A DNA stretch of 64,000 nt from Paulownia fortunei (taxonomy: Eukaryota; Streptophyta; Magnoliopsida; Lamiales; Paulowniaceae). The notes beneath the pieces were generated by a model that had not been told where the DNA came from, ran no database searches, and saw only the letters and a list, made by a program, of their open reading frames with translations. Shown here piece after piece: positions 24,311 to 34,557 of this stretch (its first letter is position 1; the number at the start of each line of letters is the position of its first letter). The stretch covers positions 9,479,278 to 9,543,277 of the forward strand of contig CM033110.1 in the NCBI GenBank assembly GCA_019321725.1. Direction: 5' to 3'. The translations under genes were made by a program, and so were the position numbers.

Positions 24311-25478
24311 TGATAATTGGTAAATAAAGTAGAATAAGATAAAAATTGCAAAGATAAAACTAGAGTTCTTAGAAGTAATACAACAAACACCTTATGAAAT
24401 TCTAGAGAAATGACTTACCTAATTATCATCTATATTTTTCCTTCCAAAACATACTAATTCAAGTCGACAATACATGTAAGTCAAGAATTCCTAAGCTCAT
24501 CAATTCTCTCTCTCCAGTGCCGAATCGATTATAAGTTTTAATATGATTTCAATATCTCTATAAAAACTCAAGAATAAAACTCCACAAAGGTTCAATGAAT
24601 TCTTCTTCAAAACGTCAAAGGTTTCATAAGCTTCTCAACTCGATGATTCCTATGTTATGATCATGTATAATATTCTTTCTCTCGAGTATCGAATCTCATA
24701 CATCAAACACTCTCAATTAATAGCCAAATAATCAAGATGCAATACTAAACCAGATAACACAAACAAGATGAATAACTTGAACTAATAATATTTGGAATTC
24801 AAAATATAGGATCAAATAAGGTTACATCATCCTCTAGAAAGAAATATTTAGTTCATCATGTATAAACATAACATCAAGAAATAAATAAGAAAGAGCATGA
24901 AAATTGTTTACCAATTTGTGAAATGGAATAAATGATTGAAGAAATCCTTGTCTCAAAAGAATGACTCACTTTTCTCTCCAAGAATAGCTCTCTGTTCAGC
25001 AGCAAGCTTTCACTGTCCAACAGCCTTCTTTTGTCCAAGAACAACTCCTCATGTCCAAAATTCCTTTGGAGGCTCTTTGGGGTCCTTAAAATTAGATGGG
25101 AGAATCCCTAAAGAAGGTAAAAAACCTATTTTGCCCCTTTTTCCATGTGAAAATACGTAGGCGCTGACTGGACAGCTAATCACAGCCTGGCGCTGAACAT
25201 TCTGTCTTCAACATCTGCAGCCTCAATAAACCCATTTTTGACTACTTTCTATTAAAAACTGGCCTTTGGTTTCTTCATACGAATTGTAGCTCTATTTCTT
25301 AAATTTACATAAGCACTTGAATCAAATAAATATGACATCTTTGAAAGTAGTTATGCCTGAAATACCAAGATATGTCATAGCAGCAAATTCCACCCTAGTG
25401 CTGAATCTTGAACTTAATTTTTCTCATTGAGATCGACAGAATTGGATTTTGTGGTAAACATAAAAGTTATAGATATAT
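24311..25478 (-). mobile_element. Family B LTR, 5' copy, cut by the assembly gap
   Basis: It matches the 22734-24109 LTR and 34817-36005. The sequence stops at the gap near its TATA region. By comparison with 34558, about 250 bp of its start are missing, which is more than the 100 N allow. Confidence 0.8.
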
Positions 25479-25578
25479 NNNNNNNNNNNNNNNNNNNNNN
25501 NNNNNNNNNNNNNNNNNNNNNNNNNNNNNNNNNNNNNNNNNNNNNNNNNNNNNNNNNNNNNNNNNNNNNNNNNNNNNN
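25479..25578. other. Assembly gap, exactly 100 N
   Basis: A run of exactly 100 N is the usual placeholder for a gap of unknown size. It joins an LTR of family B to the gag of a family A element, so the order across it is uncertain. Confidence 0.95.
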
Positions 25579-26935
25579 GATTGAATTTTCACATGAAGAA
25601 GAAACATAAACTGAGTGGAAGGATTAGGTTGAGGTTGAGCATAAAATTATCCTTTTGTATGAGTACACAAAGTGGTTGCTAATGTTGAAAGTGTGCTTTT
25701 AATCTCATTGATGGCTTGTGAAGTCTGGTTATTGATGTTTGTTTATGCATGCATAAATTCTTGCAAAGTTTCCTCAAGAGATTTTGTATGTGGAGCTAGA
25801 TAAAAAGGAGAGTTTGGTGGTAATTGTAAATATAGTGGTTGGGCACGGTTCTCATATTGCCAACTCAAATTAGAATGATTTCTCTATTGTAGATTATAAG
25901 TTTCAGAATATAGAGAATGAAAAGGCCTTTTGAATGTGTTCATGACATTTGCTTATGTTGGAATATTTAGGCATTCATTGGTGGAGTGTCCCACAAGTTC
26001 ACAAATGCTACAAACTTTTTCATCTTGCACGGATCTAATTTTCTTTACTTTTTTAAGTTCCATGGCCTCAACTTTTCTTGTTAAACTAGCAATCCTAGCA
26101 TGTAGATCATCTTTTTGACAAAGGTAATATTTTTCTTTATTACTATTGGCAAGATTAAATCTAATAGAAACTTTAGAAGAATTAACACTATGCCATGATT
26201 GAGAATTTTTTGTCAAATGGTCTAGATATTCTAGGGGTTCATTAGGTTCTTTATCAAGAAACTCACCATTACACATTGTTTCAACAAATTATTTTGTTTC
26301 ATGAGTTAAACCTTCATAAAAAAAACTAATTAAGTGTCATTTTTCAAAACCATAATGTGGGCATGAATTCAACAAATCTTTAAGTCTTTTCCAACACTAA
26401 AAGAAAGCTTCATTAGAATTTTGAGAAAAATTTTGAATTTATCTTTTCAAAGCATAAGTTTTATGAGTTGGGAAGAACTTTTCAAATAATTAGCTTGCTT
26501 AAGTTTTAAAGAGTTAAGCCAAGTTTTTGCTTTATCATTTAAAGAAAAAGGAAATAATTTGAGATTAATGATCTCATTTGTACACATTTGATCTTCAAAA
26601 GTGGCACATACTTCATCAAATATTTTCAGATGCAAGTAAGGGTTTTCAGAGTCTAAACCATGGAAATTAGGAAGTAAAGGAATCATACCTGGCTTGAATC
26701 GAAAGTTATTTGCATTGAGAGGAAAAATAAAACAAGAATGCAAAGAATTTCGAGGAGGTTGCAAGTAATAACGTATGGTACGCACCTGCTGATTCTTATT
26801 TCATCTTGGACACTTTCATTTTTATCCATGGTGGCAGTGTGTGGAGGTGACTCAAACAAATTTCCAAATAAAGTTTCAAAATTATTTCTAACTAAACGAC
26901 AAGAATTATGATTACGATACCATGTGAACATCTAA
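25579..26935 (-). pseudogene. Athila/Tat gag remnant with zinc knuckle
   Basis: This is the gag (nucleocapsid) gene of a minus-strand gypsy element. It starts about 90 bp after the primer site at 27022-27007. The stretch 26785-26447 contains the retrotransposon gag core: 'FHGLDSENPYLHLKIFDEVC', then 'LKLFPFSLNDKAKTWLNSLK'. The stretch 26276-25953 carries a spacer and a CCHC knuckle (Cys-x2-Cys-x4-His-x4-Cys in 'CSICELVGHSTNEC'). Further down, in a broken frame, 'QTSQAINEIKSTLSTL' is readable to about 25650. Stops and frameshifts separate the pieces. The 3' continuation is lost in the gap. Confidence 0.85.
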
Positions 26936-27006
26936 CCGTAAAGAAAATAAATACACAATATTTACAAAGGAGAAATAGTTACAAACCTGAATACTTACCT
27001 TGCCTT

Positions 27007-27022
27007 CCCCGGCAACGACACC
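27007..27022 (-). other. Primer binding site, Asp-tRNA type
   Basis: The minus strand reads TGGTGTCGTTGCCGGGG, seven bases after the LTR end GTTGTAACA. One base differs from the canonical Athila site (TGGTGTC instead of TGGCGCC/TGGCGTC). It orients the gag to its left. Confidence 0.9.
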
Positions 27023-27029
27023 AAAAACT

Positions 27030-27830
27030 TGTTACAACTTTAAGGTTGCAAACCCAAGTGCAAGTTGTGTCAAGTAATAAATTTCTCGAGAGTCCAAGGT
27101 CGATCCACAGTGAAGTTGTTTGAAGTTTTCGGGTTTATACTTCTTTAAAGATGGGATGAATGTGGTTTAGACTATAAAAAATTTTATGCTATAACTAAGA
27201 AATCAAAGTAATAAAAGTATTGAATATTAGGGATTTGCTCTTTAGTTTTAGATAGAGGAATGATTATATATTCTTTTTTACCTCTTTTAAATGCCACTAT
27301 TGGAATACATACATAATGAATGTTCCAATGGTAAGATGTTATCAAATAGCTCATGTATTAAGGTAATCATGATGTTGTCTTACTATTTACAAATTATTTC
27401 TTAACACCAATACTTATTTATGGAATTTATGCACACCTTTGTCTACAATAAATCAAGGTTTCATGTTAGCAGTCGGTGTAGTAAAATTGTACAATAAGCT
27501 AAATAAACTTAAGTATTTGTTGTGTCATTGATGATACATAAATCAAGAATCGCCACTAAACAAAAAGGGTTTTAATGCCAACACTTATTTGTGAGATTAA
27601 GTATTTATGCAAACATTTATTTACAACAAATCAAGGTTTCACGTTAGCAGTCAGTAGCAGAACCTTATACCAAGCTAAATGAACCCATGTATTTGTTCTG
27701 TCATTGGTGATACATAAATCAAGAACCACCACAAAAAAAGAGGGTTTCAATCAAAAATTAAAATAATAATACAACATACCTAAACATTACATACAATTAC
27801 AACCATTTCTCTTCCTCCATTAAGAGGTTC
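27030..27830 (-). mobile_element. Family A LTR, truncated 5' LTR
   Basis: This is the reverse complement of 750-1535. It ends at 27030 (...GTTGTAACA) followed by the primer site. Similarity with the plus-strand copy stops near 27830, so roughly the first half of the LTR, including the TATA region, is missing. It abuts the 3' region of a plus-strand element. Confidence 0.85.
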
Positions 27831-27834
27831 GCAT

Positions 27835-28658
27835 CATTGTATGACAACTTCAAAGAACATAGAGCACAATGAGTTGTAATGATGAAATTTGGTGAGAATG
27901 ATGTGAGATATGAGTAGGTCTTCCAAAAAAAGAAGGAATGAAACACAACCGCTTGAAATACCAATTACAATAAGTTTGGGGGTTGTACAAAATAGAAAGA
28001 TGTCTACGAAAAGAGAGAGGGAGAGAGAGAGAGAGAGAGAGAGAGAAGAAAAAGAGAAGGAGAAATTGGTGATACAAGTATAAAAATTATTTTGGAGGGG
28101 ATGTTTTGAGTGGGTAATATATTATAACATGGTTTTGTGAATGATTCTAGGATGATTGTGTGATATGAGTGACTTTGAGCTATATTTTCCAAACTTTCCT
28201 ACCTTTACCTAAGTTATATGTTACAAGCTTAGAAAGTCTTTTTGATTTTTGATGTTATGATATACCTACATTATTGGAGATCAATGTGAAAGACCAACGT
28301 ATGAAGTTTGGTATATATTGTATCTCTTTATCAAAAGTGGATCATTTTGAAAATGTTTGACTTTATAAACTTATCCAAGTGATAAACGTAATTTGGTGAA
28401 TTGGTTTTACACACACACCATGTGTCCCAAAGTTGAGTAAAACAAGCACAAATGTTAATGCTTAAATATGGTGCATTTTGATGTCCTTTTTACTATAATT
28501 TTGGCAATCTTTAAGGCATGTAGGTGATTTGGCACTTGTTAATACTTGAGCTTGAGTCTGCATCGTCAGTTATTTTTTTAGATTCTCTATTTTTTTTTAT
28601 TATTTATTTTTTATTTTTTTTTGCTTGAGGACAAGCAAATGTTTAAGTTTGAGGTATT
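27835..28658 (+). mobile_element. Athila/Tat 3' non-coding region ending in polypurine tract
   Basis: The text 'aataagtttgggggttgt', followed by an A/G-rich stretch and a (GA)n run, recurs in diverged form at 33930-34080. At 28624-28655 the 'gaggacaagcaaatg...agtttgaggta' motif precedes the LTR, as in other Athila/Tat elements. I see no coding sequence. Its upstream pol is not attached. Confidence 0.65.
28013..28046. repeat. (GA)n microsatellite
   Basis: A simple GA run lies in the Athila/Tat 3' region. It makes spurious Leu/Ser-rich ORFs on the minus strand. Confidence 0.9.
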
Positions 28659-29885
28659 TGTCAAGTTCGTTTTACACCTATGTGTCAAATGCTTTTAGCT
28701 TAATTAGTTGTTGGTTTTTAAGTGATTTTAGTGGCAATTTATGTATTTTGATTATGGGTATTAAAAATCGAACGAGGCACGTCGTGGGAATCAAATAAAT
28801 GAATGAAAATCAAGACAGTACAAACGAGCAGTTGGTGTTGAGGTGGCATTTGTAGAAAAAAAGTCACACTGCGGCACAAAACAGGGCATTGCGGCGCGAG
28901 TGTGCAAAAGTGAAGATAGGGGTCATGGTGTTGGGGTGCTATTCATCGGGAATCTTTTGAAAGTCCAGATCTTTATTGGGTTTTTCGAGACAAGGTAAAA
29001 ATAGAGACTATAATTCTTTCCAAACACTTTTAGCATTTGGAGAACATAAGAAAATGGTTGCAAATAAAGCAAAAGGCTCAAGAACGCACTTGGAGGCATC
29101 TCTCGTCTGGATATAGAAAATATTTAAGTCTTTGTTTGTTAAATTCTTTACTTTATTCCTTGTCAATTCATATGATGTACCAAAATGTATCTATGAGTTT
29201 TCCTACATTAGTTATGAGCTAAATTCTAGATTTTAGGGGTTGATGTAGCCGACATTGGATCCTATGTTTTGAGATTACAGTTTATCATAATTTAAGTTCT
29301 TCAACTTTATTTATGTTATTGTGATGTGAATACATCCTGATTACCTAATCAATAATCTATATTGTTTGGAGTATAAAATCCGACATTCGAGAGAGGGTAT
29401 TTTATACACGGCCATAGGATAACATAACTTAGGAATTTATAGAGTCGAGAGGCTTATGAACCCTTCAAAGTCTTGGATTGATAGGAAGTTTGGGAATTTT
29501 ATAGAGATATATAATCAGGATTTGAATTCATAATCATTCTGCACTCAAGAGAAAGAGTAGATTACTTCAGGAATTCTAGGCTTATAAAGTATTGACTTGA
29601 ATTTGATGAATTGGATTGATAAATATAGGTGAAAACTAGATGAATAAAACCTAGAGAATTGATTATCTATCAAGTGTTCAATAATTTGCTTAAGTGAGCT
29701 TTTTAGTTTAATTTTAGGATTTTTAGTTTATTTCATTGCAACTCTTATTTTAATCAACTAGATAAAGTTAGGATTACTATAATTTTGGTACTTAGTGCAT
29801 ATTTGACCTCAATCGTATGGAGACAATACGCTCTTCACCATTTTACTAAAAGCTTGACACCATACACTTATGGTAGGAATTCAAC
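28659..29885 (+). mobile_element. Athila/Tat LTR (3' LTR), diverged
   Basis: It starts TGTCAAGTTCG straight after the polypurine-like 'agtttgaggtatt'. It shares with family B the order 'atcctatgttttgagatt', then 'gagagagggt', 'cataacttaggaa' and 'gagaattgatta', but is clearly diverged. The end, near 29885, falls at 'accatacacttatgg'. The internal ORF 29037-29222 has no signature. Confidence 0.65.
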
Positions 29886-29887
29886 AA

Positions 29888-30012
29888 GCACTAATCTTAT
29901 TAGGTCCAATTAAATATTTTTATTTTTTAATTGAATAAATTAAATTAACTATTTTAATTAATTTGAGTTGTAATTAATTATTATCCATTAATTAATCTAA
30001 TTCAACTCCTTG
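29888..30012 (-). repeat. Dispersed repeat R2, inverted fragment
   Basis: It matches the reverse complement of about 1835-1950 ('taatcttatta', 'tttaattaaat', 'ccattaattaat' and 'caactc' in order). It lies exactly between an Athila LTR and an Athila pol fragment. Confidence 0.6.
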
Positions 30013-31506
30013 GACCTCTTTGCCAAAAAGGATGCAAAAGCAAGGCTAATCCAGAAGATACTCCTTCTTCAAGAATTTAATCTTGAAATCAAAGATAAGA
30101 AGGAAAGTGAAAATGTGGTGGCGGATCACTTATCAAGGTTGGAGCATAAAAATGAAAATTTTGAAGGACCAATTAAAGAACTTTTCCCAAATGAGTTTAT
30201 TTTGACAATCAAAGATAATTTACCTTGGTATGCAGATTTTGTGAATTATCTTGTAGATGGATTATTACCCCCGGACCACACATATCATCAAAATAAAAAA
30301 TTCTTACATGATGTGAAATCATATCTATGGGATGATCCCTTACTCTTCAAAAGGTGTTTAGATTCTATGCTTCGGAGATATATTCCAATGGAGGAAACAA
30401 ATGAAATTCTTAAGCACTGTTATTAGTCCCCATGTCGTGGTCATTTCGGACCTACAAGGACAACTTCTAAGGTATTGCAATTTGGTTTTTATTGGCCAAC
30501 TTTGCTTAAGGATTGTTATGCTTTTGTGCAGACATGTGACCGGTGCCAAATGACTGGAACAATTACTAGACGCCATGAGCTTCCATTGACTAACATGATG
30601 GAAGTTGAACTCTTTGATGTTTGGGGGATTGACTTCATGGGACCATTTCCTCCATCAAATGGCCAATCATACATTTTGCTCACTGTGAATTTTATCTCCA
30701 AGTGGATAGAAGCAATTGCCACACCTACTAATGATGCCAAGGTAGTGCTTAAATTCTTGCACAAACATATTTTCACTCCTTTTGGCACACCTAGAGCAAT
30801 TATAAGTGATGAAGGTTCTCATTTTTACAATAAAATGTTTAATAACCTTTTGACTAAGTATGGTGTGAGACACAAGGTAGCTCTTGGATATCATCTTCAA
30901 TCAAATGGACAAGCTAAAATCTCAAACTGGGAAGTGAAGCAAATCCTTGAGAAAATGGTAAGCATTAATCGAAAGGATTGGGCACATAAGTTTGATGATG
31001 CATTGTGGGCATACCGCACAGCATATAAAACTCATATAGGTATGTCTCCTTATCGATTAGTTTATGGAAAAGCTTGCCACCTCTCTGTTGAACTAGAACA
31101 TAGAGCATATTGGGTTGTGCAATAATTAAATTTTGATACAAAGGCAATAAGAGAAAAAAGGTTATTGCAACTCAATGAAATGGAGGAATTTAGGCTTGAT
31201 GTTTATAAAAATGTTAAAATCTATAAAGAAAAAATAAAACAATGGCATGACAAAATGATCTTGAGAAGGGAATTTCAACCCGGACAACTTGTGTTGCTTT
31301 TCAATTCAAGATTAAAACTTTTTTCGGGAAAATTGAAATCTAGATGGTTCGGTCCCTTTATTGTCAACAAGACATTTCTATTTGGGGCAGTTGAGCTCAA
31401 AGGTAAGGATGGCATATTATTTCGTGTCAATGGACAGAGGTTGAAACATTATTATGGCAATGAAATTTGGAAGATGTTCAATCTTCCACTTGGAGAAGTA
31501 ATCTAG
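30010..31506 (+). pseudogene. Athila/Tat pol: RNase H end and integrase
   Basis: The stretch 30010-30426 gives the end of RNase H and the linker ('EFNLEIKDKKESENVVADHL', 'HDVKSYLWDDPLLFKR'). A single stop at 30424 then interrupts. The stretch 30475-31125 (216 residues) carries the integrase zinc-binding end ('CDRCQ') and core: 'VWGIDFMGP' (first Asp) and '[10 protein letters not shown]' (second Asp, residue 112). At residue 148 (codon 30916-30918) is Lys where the D,D(35)E family has Glu. The stretch 31165-31506 is the C-terminal part ('[19 protein letters not shown]', '[11 protein letters not shown]'). The length and only a few breaks make it the best-kept pol piece here, but the lost Glu should prevent integration. 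Confidence 0.92.
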
Positions 31507-31529
31507 GTATTCAGTTTCGGTCTATTTTG

Positions 31530-31885
31530 GAAGGAAGACACTCGAGAGAGGAAATTGATGAGCTTAGGAATTCTTAACTTACATGTATTATTGACTTGAA
31601 TTGGTATATTTTGGAAGGAAGAACATAGATGATAATTAGGTGAGTCATTCCTCTAGAATTTCTTGCTCATAAGGTGTTTGTTGAATTGCTTCTAAAAACT
31701 CCATTCTTATCTATGCATTTTTATCTTACTTTACTTTGTTTACCAATCATCACTTGATTTTCTAGATAAAATTAGGAATATTTAAACTACGGTACTTAAT
31801 TCAATTTTTTATTACAATCCTTGTGGATACGAGACTCATTGTAGTATTAAAACTTGATATCGTGCACTTGCGGTTTGCATAATTT
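31530..31885 (+). mobile_element. Family B LTR, 3' portion only
   Basis: It matches 35780-36107 of the LTR to the right ('gagcttaggaattcttaac', 'gatgataattaggtgagtc', 'gattttctagataaaattag'). The first 1.2 kb of the LTR is missing and the piece is joined directly to the integrase end at 31506. It is probably the 5' LTR of the truncated element that follows. Confidence 0.8.
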
Positions 31886-32870
31886 TCATGAACAGTCTTT
31901 CATTGAAAAGGTTGTCGGTATTCTTGAGGTAAATTCATTTACATAACTTGTTGCCCAAATTTCTTCTCTTTCTAACCAATTTGTAGCTTGGACTTCTTAT
32001 GGAGCTTCTCAAAGAATGGATTCCATGGCATCCACTAGCACTGCATTTATGGAAACCAGAGTTGAGAAAAAGGCATCATTGGAAGATTTTCTAAGCACTT
32101 TCATTGGCGAAACAAGAACCCGATTTAATAAGAATGAAGCGAAGATAGATAACAGTGAGATTCAATTGGGGCAGTTAGCTTCAAGTTTTGGAGCTCTAAT
32201 GAATTCAATAGAAAATCAAATTGGACAGCTTGCAACTGAAATTAATGCTCAAAAATATAGAGAAAACTTTTGCAGTGAAATGGAAGTCAATCCAAGGGAG
32301 CATTGCAAAACCATCCAATAACAACAAATCGAGGAGTACGAAACTATTGAAAAGTGCAATAACATCTTGCATGAGAAGCCACCTCAAGTGCTAACCAATT
32401 CAAGGAGTTTCATTATCCCTTATTCAATTGGAAACTCTACTTAGGAAATAGCATTATGTGATCTAGATGCAAGCACTAATTCAGTTTCATTGTTTAATTT
32501 CAGAAAGCATGCACTAGATGAAGCAAAGCCTACTAGGGTGACTTAAGATATTCTTGGCAATGGTGACCAATTCTTGTGCTCTCCATATTTTTTTCATTTT
32601 TAATATGGAAAAAGATAGGTACATCTTTACCATATTTGGAAGACCATTCGCAGTAATAGGGGATACACTTATTGATGTCCAAAAGGCCCTTGATGCTACT
32701 TTGGATCATCCTAGCCTTGCCTATCCGGAAGGATCACCTACACTCTTAGAGCACACAAAGATGTGGCATGATAAACACTTATTTTTAGATCTAGGATGAG
32801 TAAAGAAGATAGTCAGGCTGACGACTATAAACCAAACGCTTATTGGGAGGCAACCCAAGCCTTTTTTTTC
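31886..32870 (+). pseudogene. Athila/Tat gag end and protease fused to integrase tail by deletion
   Basis: The stretch 32016-32321 encodes the C-terminal part of gag ('SLEDFLSTFIGETRTRFNKN', 'QIGQLATEINAQ', 'MEVNPREHCK'). A broken frame then gives a protease-like 'ALCDLDAS' with Asp for the usual Gly after the catalytic Asp. The stretch 32554-32799 carries 'FGRPFAVIGDTLIDVQKAL', the protease end. It then jumps to 'HTKMWHDKHLF', which resembles the integrase C-terminal part. RT, RNase H and the integrase core are absent. At 32815-32860 the motif 'ctgacgactataaacc...gggaggcaaccca', usual after Athila/Tat pol, follows. Confidence 0.8.
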
Positions 32871-34557
32871 TTTTGCTTTTTAATAATTTCTTAGTTAGTT
32901 TTTGAAATATGTTTGCTTTCTACATTTAGGCATGTTTAACTATTGCATTTCTTTTTCTATGTTTGTGTTTTTTGTTGCTTTAACCCATAAGCTTTCATGC
33001 TTTCTTTTCTTGTGTAGGTGGATGTCGACTTGGTGTGATATGTGTGGATCTCCCATGAACTCCAAGTGCATCATCTATTGGAAAGGGGAGTTTCTTATTT
33101 CCATCTCTTATGTGCTTTAGTTCTTTAAACATTGAGGACAATGTTAATTTTAAAGTTGGGGTGGGATTTGTATTTTGTGTGTTTGAGCTTTATATGAAAA
33201 ACTAGGCCAAAATTTTCAATTTGTATTACACATGTTGAGTGATGAGAGTCCAAGAGCAAGCATGCTTTGTTGACAAACTAAGTTGAGTTCATGTTTTGTA
33301 ATTGAATAAATAACTTAATTACTGATTACCTATGCTGATACCTAATTGATATTGTATAGAGTCTAGAGGAAAGAAAGATTGCTAGTCTTGTGACATGGCA
33401 ATTCATATGTGTATTTGATCCTTGTCATGAATGATGAATTTTGATTGAGCACATCATGTCAAAATCTTGTGAATTACATGATACTTGGTGTTAGATTTTG
33501 CTTCCAATGAGTTGTATTGGTCATTTTGCGGTATTTTAGAACTTGCTTGATTACTCTTTGAGGTGAAATTCTAGATAACTACAAACTTGAAAATGATTTA
33601 GGCTATCTTTGACTCGTTTGTGCCATTCAAGCCTACCATGATCACACTTCTATTCACTAGTTACCCCTTTGAGCTGCTTTTCAAAGAATGGTATGTGCAA
33701 GGCATATGAATGACCACCATTCGACTTCATTTCTTGAAGCTCACTATACCGACCTTTTATAGCCCGAAAAACCAATGATTGTCCCTAAGAGAGCTTAAAC
33801 TATGAGATTTTGTGCACAATCTTATCAAGGGATCATATGGAGACATGTTGAGGTCGTGGGTGAATGTATTTAGGAGTATGAGTAAGGAAAATATGCAAAA
33901 CAAATAAACCACAACTTATGTTGATGAAAATAAATAAGTTTAGGGGTTGTGAAAGCAAAAGAATAAGAAATGAAGCCTTGGGATTCATGAAAAAAAAGAA
34001 GAAAACAAAAAAAAAAAAAAATAAAAGCATGAATCCTAAAGAAAAACAAATAGGAAAGAGAAAAGAAAGGAGGAGAGTGAGATTCTATGTGCAATGCTTT
34101 ATGCTCTCTTACATTGTTTATCCCTATCTTTCTTTGTAAGCTAATACCTTGGCCTTACGTTACAAGCTTATTGAAGTCCTTTTGATCCAAGTTTGCAAGT
34201 GTCTATATTAGTGGAGAATTTATATGAAAAGCAAGCCTATAGAACACCTAGAAATCCTTCGCTTAGACCATGAGAATCATTGGTTGTGAAATTCATACCT
34301 AAAATACATGCATGGAACTTGAGCTTGACACTTCACACACATACGTTTTGAATTCATGACTAGATTAATGAAGCACAAGTTTTGTAGTGTCATTTGACTA
34401 GCTTTGTGACTAACCTTTAGATTCATGTGCAATAAAAAATGATGAGGCATTTGAATTGGTTGATCAAGTTTAGTAATTCATGACCAAAGTATGAGCCTAT
34501 GATTGTTTGATTTTGAGTTTTCCTCGAGGACGAGTAAAAGGTAATGTTTGGGGGTAT
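32871..34557 (+). mobile_element. Athila/Tat 3' non-coding region and polypurine tract
   Basis: The region holds 'cattgaggacaatg...aagttggggtggg' near 33130-33165, then a long non-coding part. It ends with 'tcgaggacgagtaaaagg' and the purine tract 'gtttgggggta' just before the LTR at 34558. The A-rich run at 33990-34025 makes Phe-rich ORFs on the minus strand. No envelope-like ORF is visible. Confidence 0.75.

Larger units (their letters stand above)
22734..25478 (-). mobile_element. Short LTR-PBS-LTR element with about 180 bp internal region
   Basis: Two copies of the same Athila/Tat LTR (family B, starting TGATAAGTTAG) lie in the same orientation, at 25478(+)-24311 and at 24109-22734. Between them are only about 200 bp, holding the primer site at 24288-24304 and no coding sequence. 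This is either a full-length element whose interior was deleted or a small non-autonomous derivative. The 5' LTR runs into the assembly gap. The 3' LTR lacks its last few bases. Confidence 0.75.

Noticed and set aside
25427..25609. ORF running through the N gap
   Set aside because: More than half of it is undefined bases. The left side is LTR and the right side is the reverse of gag.
27850..28192. Leu/Ser-rich minus-strand ORFs resembling a secreted protein
   Set aside because: They are produced by the (GA)n microsatellite at 28013-28046.
33833..34139. Phe-rich minus-strand and Lys-rich plus-strand ORFs
   Set aside because: They come from an A-rich run in an Athila/Tat 3' non-coding region.
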